NCBI GenBank assembly: GCA_020796225.1
Contig: CM036756.1
Coordinates: 64,657,644-64,721,643 of the forward strand
Direction: 5' to 3'
From: Arion vulgaris
Lineage: Eukaryota; Mollusca; Gastropoda; Stylommatophora; Arionidae
DNA length: 64,000 nt
A model generated the notes under the pieces. That model made no database searches. It worked only from the letters and a program-made list of their open reading frames with translations, and was not told the DNA's origin. The position numbers and the translations under genes are program-made. Numbering within the stretch: the stretch's first letter is position 1; each line of letters begins with the position of its first letter. Below are positions 56,820 through 64,000 of this stretch, in pieces.

Positions 56820-57800
56820 AGTCAAATAAAACTGGCTGATGCTACAAATAAGAATGAGAAAATTAAAGTATTTTGGACATATAAAAAGATATGAAGAGCT
56901 GGAGAAGACCATCATGGAAGTATACATCACAGCAAATTTTGGAGAAGAGAAGATGTATTCAGGGTGTGATAGTTTGAACATGACGGCTGCAGAGGCGGGA
57001 CATCTGGCCTATGAGAGAGAGAAATTCAGGACTCTTAAGGGAGGATTCGGGTCTTGAAAATCAAGAATCTATTTTCGTTGTTTTCATATTAATATAAAAT
57101 TTGTATAAGCATTTTGAAAGAGTATGACTTAGAATAGTAGAAAAAATTAGTAAAAAAAAATGTCAAAGTGTTGCCATGGAAACAATACAAAATGGCGCAA
57201 AAACAAAATTTCAAATCCCTAAGGCTCTGAATCTAATGAATGTAAATGAATTCTGTTTTCACTCTAAGGTGCAATTGTAATATCTAAAATATTACACATG
57301 ATTTTTAGGATATATTAAATATTTAATTTTTATAAATTTTTGGGTAAAATTTCCCTCAAAATTTGGTCAAAAAAGCTGTTTTTGGAGGGTGTGTTTACAC
57401 AAAAATTCATAAAAATGTAATATTTAATATATCCTAAAAAGAATGTGTAATTTTGTAGATATTACAATTGCTCACCTTAGAGTGAAAACAGAATTCATTT
57501 ATATTCATTAACTTCAGAGCCTTAGGATTTAAAATTTTGGCTTAGCGCCATTTTGTATTGTTTCAATGGCAACGCGTTGCCTTTTTATTTTTTACTAATT
57601 TTTTCTACTATTCTAAGTCATAATCTTTCAAAATTGTTATACAAATTCTACATTAATACCAAAGCAACGAAAAAGTTTCAAGACCAGAGTCCCCCCTTAA
57701 GGTGGCAAAGTTCTGCTCAGGACAAGCTATTTGATGATGAAGATGATTATAATAGAAGTATTGTTGACGAAGCTGGGAAATGGGACTTGTTAAGTTAGGT
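56820..57800 (+). mobile_element. LINE-d tail split by a TTAA foldback element
   Basis: Left part: MLQIRMRKLKYFGHIKRYEE, MTAAEAGHLAYEREKFRT. It resumes at 57701 with GGTGGCAAAGTTCTGCTCAG, the same order as the uninterrupted copy at 47150-47190. Confidence 0.8.
57039..57696. mobile_element. piggyBac-type foldback element (658 bp)
   Basis: Nearly the whole element is one inverted repeat: arms of about 300 bp (left GATTCGGGTCTTGAAA and AGAATAGTAGAAAAAATTAG, inverted on the right) around a short spacer near 57360. Flanked by TTAA (57035-57038 and 57697-57700), with GGGAGG/CCCCCC ends. Non-coding. Confidence 0.85.
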
Positions 57801-58009
57801 AAGGGAAGGCAGTATGAAGAAATGGTCACTGCACTCTCAGATGCTAAAACAAAATACTGTGAGGCCTCTAACACTTCACATTGCTATGTCATTATTTGCT
57901 ATGGGATTACCATTATCTTTTGGTCATTAAATCTACAAACTATTGTCAGAGTTGCAGGTAAGCTGCATTACCCTGACTTGACTAAATGATTTGTTGCAAT
58001 ATTGTATTG

Positions 58010-58770
58010 CTCTTAGATAAAACTACAATAATGATCTAAGTATGAGATAAAACTTACAATAATGATCTAAGTGTGAAGTAAAACTTACAATAATGATCTA
58101 AGTGTGAGATAAAACTTGCAATAATGATCTAAGTGTGAAGTAAAACTTACAATAATGATCTAAGTGTGAGATAAAACTTGCAATAATGATCTAAGTGTGA
58201 AGTTAAACTTGCAATAATGATCTAAGTGTGAGATAAAACTTGCAATAATGATCTAAGTGTGAAGTAAAACTTGCAATAATGATCTAAGTATGAAGTTAAA
58301 CTTGCAATAATGATCTAAGTGTGAGATAAAACTTGCAATAATGATCTAAGTGTGAGATAAAACTTGCAATAATGATCTAAGTATGAAGTTAAACTTGCAA
58401 TAATGATCTAAGTGTGAGATAAAACTTGCAATAATGATCTAAGTGTGAGATAAAACTTGCAATAATGATCTAAGTGTGAGATAAAACTTGCAATACTGAT
58501 CTAAGTGTGAGATAAAACTTGCAATAATGATCTAAGTGTGAAGTTAAACTTACAATAATGATCTAAGTATGAAGTTAAACTTGCAATAATCTAAGTGTGA
58601 GATAAAACTTGCAATAATGATCTAAGTGTGAGATAAAACTTGCAATAATGATCTACGGTGAGTAAAACTTGCAATAATGATCTAAGTGTGAGATAAAACT
58701 TGCAATAATGATCTAAGTGTGAGATAAAACTTGCAATAATGATCTAAGTGTGAGATAAAACTTGCAAACC
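58010..58770. repeat. 31-bp satellite array (type 2)
   Basis: About 24 units of 31 bp (GATAAAACTTGCAATAATGA, TCTAAGTGTGA). Variants with AAGTAAAAC, AAGTTAAAC, TTACAATAATG. Not similar in sequence to the 22.5-kb array despite the same period. Confidence 0.95.
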
Positions 58771-59230
58771 TGCCTTGTTTTTTAATGTCAGTTATATCAG
58801 TTCTTTGTTTAACTAGCAGCAACATTCTAACCTCTTCTCTACTCTAAACTTTTATTATTATATCAAATTAAATAAGAGACTTTTTATCTTGGTGATAAAG
58901 TAAATTTATGCGTACATAAACTATAAATATATATATATATATATACACATGTGTGTATGTGGTGTGTGCGATGGAATATAATCTATGCATGTACACATTA
59001 AAAAACTACAAAGATATGAGTATTACACCATAATATGTACATTATGATATGACATATACCGTTAGAGATGATACGATATCGACAAAGTATTAACAGAACT
59101 GACTAATTTACTGTAAATGACATTGTGTAGTATTGACAATTAAATATTATTGTATACATTGAAATTTCTGATTTCATTATTTCTTCCAAGATTTCTGACA
59201 TTATTTTAACTTGTTAATATTAGAGAGTTG
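58771..59230. other. No gene seen
   Basis: AT-rich with (TA)n and TG runs around 58925-58965. Confidence 0.5.
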
Positions 59231-59233
59231 ACA

Positions 59234-59485
59234 CCGCCCGTGTGTTGCAGAGGCTCATAATGGGAGCAAAGAATAGTAAAACTGTGATCTACAAGGCGTA
59301 AGAGGAGACCAAGGTAGGGGCCTAGAGAAGATACCCTAGTAAATAAAAAGTGTCGCAGAATCAAATGTTTGGTCTACTTGTAGATGCATAACTGGCATAA
59401 TGTACAATAGCTCTTAGGCTCGGATCACATGTAAATCAAAGAGTGGTTAACAAATAGTCGATATGGAGCGTTCAAAGAAGAAGAT
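59234..59485 (+). repeat. SINE-B copy 7
   Basis: Flanked by AGTTGACA (59226-59233 and 59486-59493); head CCGCCCGTGTGTTGCAGAGG, tail GAAGAAGA. Confidence 0.8.
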
Positions 59486-59759
59486 AGTTGACATAGCACT
59501 GTGGTATTGTGTTGTCCCTTATTTAAACTTTGGTTATAGTGCTCATATAACATGATGGTAGGTAGTGTGTTGTTCATTATTTTAACTTGGTGTGTGAGAG
59601 TTTGTATAGTTTTCCAACTGTTTTCAGGAACCTTTAGCTTATTTGAGTCTTCCAAAAATTCTATTAGCTCATTTGCATCTTCTGCATAGCTGCTTTCTGA
59701 CCAAATTTTTGTATAGACCTTAAAAATGTGATTCAATCTGAACAAAGTTGAATCATAGT

Positions 59760-60560
59760 ATAGGCCTACTCTAGACAAAAAATGTGGTACAACATCAGTA
59801 CTGAACTTCATCAAGAAACAACAAATTTAATGGTTTGGCCACATAAGCAGATTACCAACAGACACTTCATATCAAAGAGCAATGCTACTCAGTTACAGTG
59901 GATACCAACAGACACTTCATATCAAAGAGCAATGCTACTCAGTTACAGTGGATACCAACAGACACTTCATATCAAAGAGTAATGCTACTCAGTTACAGTG
60001 GATACCAACAGACACTTCATAAATCAAAGAGCAATGCTACTCAGTTACAGTGGATCCAACAGACACTCATATCAAGAGCAATGCTACTCAGTTCAGTGGA
60101 TCCAACAGACACTTCATATCAAAGAGCAATGCTACTCAGTTACAGTGATACCAAGACACTTCATATCAAAGAGTAATGCTACTCAGTTACAGTGGATACC
60201 AACAGACACTTCATATCAAAGAGCAATGCTACTCAGTTACAGTGGATACCAACAGACACTTCATATCAAAGAGCAATGCTACTCAGTTACAGTGGATACC
60301 AACAGACACTTCATATCAAAGAGCAATGCTACTCAGTTACAGTGGATACCAACAGACACTTCATATCAAAGAGCAATGCTACTCAGTTACAGTGGATACC
60401 AACAGACAATTCTGTCAAAGAGCAATGCTACTGGTTACAGTGGATACAAAGCATAAGACAGTCTATATAAAAGATGAACTTCAGAAATAACAGGCAGTGA
60501 AAAACACCATTTATGAAGCGCACACAAAAGCCTGTTCTAGAAATCTCTTCGTATATTGAC
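59760..60560 (+). repeat. LINE-a copy containing a 50-bp tandem array
   Basis: LINE-a flanks (TCAGTACTGAACTTCATCAA to ACATAAGCAGATTACCAACA, then AAGCGCACACAAAAGCCTGT). Between them, 59855-60440, are about 12 tandem copies of a 50-bp unit (GATACCAACAGACACTTCAT, CAAAGAGCAATGCTACTCAG). In LINE-a elsewhere this unit is single-copy. Three units around 60030-60160 carry indels. ORFs through it exist because the unit has no stop in any frame; they are not genes. Confidence 0.9.
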
Positions 60561-60561
60561 G

Positions 60562-61132
60562 CTGTTCTTCTAATGCTCCATATCAACCACTTGTTAACCA
60601 CTATGATTGGTATGTGATCCAAGCCCAAGAGCGGTTGTGCCAGTTAAGCGCCTACAAGTAAGCCAGCACACCCGATTTCTGCGACGTTTTTTATCAGTTA
60701 TATGAGGACTATCATCATAGCACTCCGGACATGTCCATAGGTGCTCCGATCTCAGCAAATCCAGCAGCGACCAACACGCCAGTTCGATGTTGATTAATCA
60801 ATCTCTTTGCATATTTAGTATGTCGTTTTTTCGGGCTGCACCAATATTGACACCCATCTCTTTCAATCTGGTCAGCAGTGGGATCACAGCCCTGTAACTC
60901 CTCTGCTCGAAAGACTCTCTCAATGCGTGAAGAATGTCATTTCGATCCATGGCAGAGCCCTCTGATATTGTAGCCAAGCCAGCCAATCTATCAGCTCGTT
61001 CATTACTCCTAACTCCTGCGTTTTTATTTACTAGGGTAGCTTGCCTAGGTCCCTGCCTCTTACGACATGTCTTGTAGGTCGCGGTGCTACTATTCTATGC
61101 TTCCCTTGAGAGCCCCAGCAACACACAGGGGC
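60562..61132 (-). repeat. SINE-B copy 8 split by a LINE-h fragment
   Basis: SINE-B pieces at 60562-60692 and 61019-61132. The inserted 60693-61018 fragment on the reverse strand reads NERADRLAGLATISEGSAMD (RNase H end) and a C-terminal helix-rich tail. Confidence 0.75.
60693..61018 (-). mobile_element. LINE-h 3' fragment (RNase H end and tail)
   Basis: Reverse strand: NERADRLAGLATISEGSAMD, then RNDILHALRESFEQRSYRAV, LKEMGVNIGAARKNDILNMQ and stop. Its 3' UTR carries GATCGGAGCACCTATGGACA and ATGATGATAGTCCTC, the SINE-G tail signature. Confidence 0.7.
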
Positions 61133-61299
61133 GACTGACGCTGTGAGGCAAAACAGATTTAGAGAAAATAAAGAAGACTCCAGGACAGTAGCATCAATGT
61201 CTTGTTTCTTTTGTTTCTTTACTAAGAACTTTATGTAATCTGATAATGACCCGTGCGGTTACAGCACATGGTCACGCAGCTGTTTCAAGATATGATACA

Positions 61300-61740
61300 A
61301 TTTCCGTGTTATGTTATGTTATGCGATCGACGTCATGGTACATTGGGCATTCCCATTCGTGCTCTGTCCTCCGTTGCAGCAGCCATCTCAAAGTCCAACA
61401 GTACCCATGAGAAGTTGATTACTATATCTTGTCTCTCTACCACGAAGACGACACTGTCTGGCATGTCCAAACTTAACGCCTAATTCTCGGACTCGTTCCA
61501 GTGTCTGAAACCCGCCCATGTCACACATTTGAGAGCGTATCGCATTGATGATATCGGCTCTGTCCATACTTCTGCCCACTTGAGTCGGGGCATTGTTTGC
61601 AAGAGAGTCAGCACGCTCGTTAACCCGCACTCCAGCATGTCCAGGCGTGTACAGCCAAGTCATTTTCTTGAGATGTGATCTCCGAATGATGTCCACCCAT
61701 TCCACGCATACGCAGATTCAATTTAAGCATATTCATCGAT
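61300..61740 (-). mobile_element. LINE-h 3' fragment, second copy
   Basis: Reverse strand: KKMTWLYTPGHAGVRVNERA (RNase H, including the GHAGVRxNERAD block), then RSMDRADIINAIRSQMCDMG and LGVKFGHARQCRLRGRETRY. Open for 105 codons. Related to but diverged from the 60.7-kb copy. Confidence 0.75.
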
Positions 61741-61792
61741 TCTGATATGACCATTTCCATAATCATCGCAGCTTTTTCGTTGTCTGATCAGT

Positions 61793-62030
61793 ATGAATGA
61801 AAATCGTGGCATATCCTTTACAGGACGATCCATCAACAACAGTAAACGAGCAGTCGATTTTCTAGCACCCTTATACGCCCAGTAGTTTGACATTGCTTCG
61901 AACGGTGAGGTCTACTTACCGTTTGTAAAATTCAAGGAACAATGTGCTTCCAAATATGCCCGTCGCGGAGTTTGAACCAGGTACGCGTGGGTTGTGATCG
62001 AGCTCACTACCGTTGAAGCTACAGACGATC
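61793..62030 (-). repeat. SINE-C copy 4
   Basis: Reverse of the tail (GAAAATCGTGGCATATCCTT), body (GACATTGCTTCGAACGGTG) and head (GAGTTTGAACCAGGTACGCG, GAGCTCACTACCGTTGAAGC). Confidence 0.8.
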
Positions 62031-62169
62031 TGGTATAACAACCTATAAGCCACTCTGTGATTTGAGCATAACTGTGATATAATTAACTGTAGTTTATGCA
62101 TTAACGAGAACTTAATGACAGAATGCCAAGCATATATCTCATCTTTACAATGGGAGTATCTCTAGAGCA

Positions 62170-63718
62170 TCGAAATAGGAAGACTGCAGTAAAACTTGGT
62201 AAATAGTGAAACACGTACAAACAAAGTACTATAGTTTTACAAAAACAGAAACAGTGACGATAAACAGCAACGTTTCGACCAACAAGGCCTTTATCAAGCA
62301 AACGAACAAACAGGAGTGACAAATTAAAATGAAACACAAATGGACGACCAAATACAAACGTATCTAAGGAAAAGCTGGAATAAAACGAATAACTGAAATA
62401 AATGTAACACAAAAACACATATAAAACTAGAAAAATAGAACGGAAAAGAAACAATGAAACATCTAGTAAATAGATAACTTGAATACATGCACATATACCC
62501 ATATAGATTACAAAGCATGGGAAGAGAAAGTACTAAGAAACATAAGAATGTAATACGTTGAGCCCGCGTGGTCGCAAGGTACCATACAAGAAAGCAACCG
62601 ATTCTCAGAGCAAATCGACTACGATCATCAGAGGAACATGATCGGATGGCTGTGACCTGGACATCGCAAGCTCCTGAATGGCCAGTATCATTGAAATGGG
62701 TAGCTACATGGGTCACAGAGCATTAGCGTATATCGCGCAAGTGTTGGGCGAATCGGTCACTGAGTCTCTGCCGGTTTTGCAATATAGGCCTTGTTGCTCC
62801 GCTTGCAGATAATGGCATAGATAATATTACGGGACTCGCAGTGAAACTGTCTTCAACAACGAACGTGGCTTTTGGAAAGACACCGTGCGGGTCTGTATGA
62901 CATAAGCACAAGTGTTGCAGCGCCGACAGCCACCTGGATGGTGCCAAAATGACTCTGGATATTAGGCTTGAGGCGACTGTGAACCAACATATCCTTAAGG
63001 CTTCTGTCCGTCTGTACGCCACCAAAGGATAGTGTTGGAAGATTGAACGTGTCTCAGGATCAGACTGAAGAATGAGAGATGACGGAATAAGACTTTCTTC
63101 ACAAGGGAACTATGAGGGTGGAAAGTTAAGACAAGTTTCTATATTGGGGAAACCGGCAGGAGACTCGTGACCGATTCGCCCAACACTTGCGCGATATACG
63201 CCAATGCTCTGTGACCCTGTAGCTACCCATTTCAATGATACTGGCCATTCAGGAGCTTGCGATGTCCAGGTCACAGCTATCCAATCATGTTTCTCTGATG
63301 ATCGTAGTCGATTTGCTCTGGAGAATCGGTTGCTTTCTTTGTATGGTACCTTGCGACCACTCAGGCTCAACGTATTACATTCTTATGCTTCTTAGTACTT
63401 TCTCTTCCTATGCTTTGTACTCTATATGGGTATATGTTGCATGTATTCAAGTTACATATTTACTAGATGTTTCATTGTTTCTTTTCCGTTCTATTTCTAG
63501 TTTGTATGTGTGTTTTGTGTTACATTTATTTCGTTATTCGTTTTTATTCCAGCTTTCCTTAGATACGTTTGTATTTGGTCGTCCATTTGTATTTCATTTA
63601 ATTGTCACTCTGTTTGTTCGTTTGCTTGATAAAGGCCTTGTTGGTCGAAACGATTGCTGTTTATATCACTTTTCTATTTTTTGTAAAACTATAGTACTTT
63701 GTTTGTACGTGTTTCACT
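62170..63718. mobile_element. Penelope-like elements in head-to-head inverted pair
   Basis: The reverse-strand arm (62170-63030) and + strand arm (63110-63718) carry the same sequence in opposite orientation. Each encodes a broken GIY-YIG-type endonuclease: YIGETGRRL at 63134 (+); DRFAQHLRDIR, VATHFNDTGHSGACDVQVTA and a DDRSRFAL block on the reverse strand. Both continue into the 3' region with LLDKGLVGRN. Frameshifts inactivate both. A 12-bp duplication ATCTCTAGAGCA (62158-62169 and 63719-63730) flanks the whole pair. Confidence 0.85.
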
Positions 63719-63759
63719 ATCTCTAGAGCAGGAAACATCAACATGCACACACACAAAAA

Positions 63760-64000
63760 TACAACACTGAAACAATTCCATCGATTCAAGTATCTGGCCT
63801 GGAAACATTCCTAACATCAGATGGAATATGTACAACAGAGATTATGTGTAGAATAGCTCAAGCGAAAGCAGCTTTTATGAAAATGAAAAAAAACATATTA
63901 TGTGTGAATTCACAATGACATTGCGGAAACGAATAATTATGTATGGACGCGAGTTCATGGACAATAAACAAACAATCAATAAGATCATTGGAAGACACAG
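63760..64000 (+). mobile_element. LINE-e fragment, cut by window edge
   Basis: Broken + strand blocks matching 52.0-52.5 kb (TTEI..RIAQAKAAFMKMK, then MYGREF and NKQTINKIIGRHR). Confidence 0.6.

Noticed and set aside
57039..57696. ORF at 57553-57798 as a gene
   Set aside because: It straddles the right arm of the foldback element and the LINE-d tail; no independent support.
59782..60490. Several overlapping + strand ORFs of 66-152 codons with repeated peptides
   Set aside because: They run through a 50-bp tandem repeat that lacks stops in all three frames. No start context, splice sites or homology; repeat by-product.
62324..62716. 130-codon ORF with hydrophobic C-terminus as a membrane protein gene
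   Set aside because: It is a Penelope-like GIY-YIG remnant followed by AT-rich 3' sequence whose hydrophobicity comes from T-rich codons; the inverted copy at 63.2 kb has the same content.

Overview
This is an AT-rich, intron-containing, transposon-dense stretch of an animal genome. Nothing in it looks prokaryotic or viral. The decayed reverse transcriptases (several distinct LINE types), Penelope-like elements with GIY-YIG endonuclease remnants, many SINE families, TIR-bearing MITEs and long satellites suggest an invertebrate, perhaps a mollusc. I cannot fix the phylum from sequence alone.

One well-supported protein-coding gene is present: a C2H2 zinc-finger transcription-factor-like gene on the + strand. 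It has five coding exons (34863-36683, 37120-37353, 45082-45316, 45827-45928, 49348-50072), all with GT-AG borders and compatible phases. Together they encode about 1038 residues with nine C2H2 fingers, a Ser/Gly/Gln-rich N-terminus and an acidic/basic C-terminal tail. Three fingers are split by, or abut, introns. Finger 3 lacks its last histidine if the obvious exon 1 donor is used. An in-frame donor 90 nt upstream restores a perfect finger through the first residues of exon 2.

Layout: 1-6.8 kb is a patchwork of SINEs, MITEs and LINE tails. A 44-bp satellite fills 6.8-9.64 kb and contains a block that looks like a blend of satellite and flanking sequence. From 9.6 to 22.5 kb lie LINE and SINE copies, a 289-bp palindrome, a tandemly amplified SINE tail (about 18 kb) and a GACA/GATA microsatellite (19.6-20.3 kb). 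A 31-bp satellite fills 22.5-24.3 kb. From 24.4 to 34.3 kb there are more LINEs, including an inverted pair of one RTE-like element (26.4-27.0 kb + and 32.8-34.1 kb -), and a CpG-rich block near 27.8 kb that may be a promoter/first exon. The zinc-finger gene spans 34.8 to about 50.5-51 kb, with repeat-filled introns. From 51 to 64 kb lie LINE remnants, a TTAA-flanked foldback, a second unrelated 31-bp satellite, a 50-bp satellite growing out of a LINE, and a head-to-head Penelope-like pair with a 12-bp target duplication.

Working names used here: SINE-A to SINE-I and LINE-a to LINE-h are local labels for families recognised by comparing copies inside this window. They are not database names. 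The recurring biological theme is modularity: several SINEs carry the same 3' tail as a LINE fragment in this window, as expected if the LINE machinery mobilises them.
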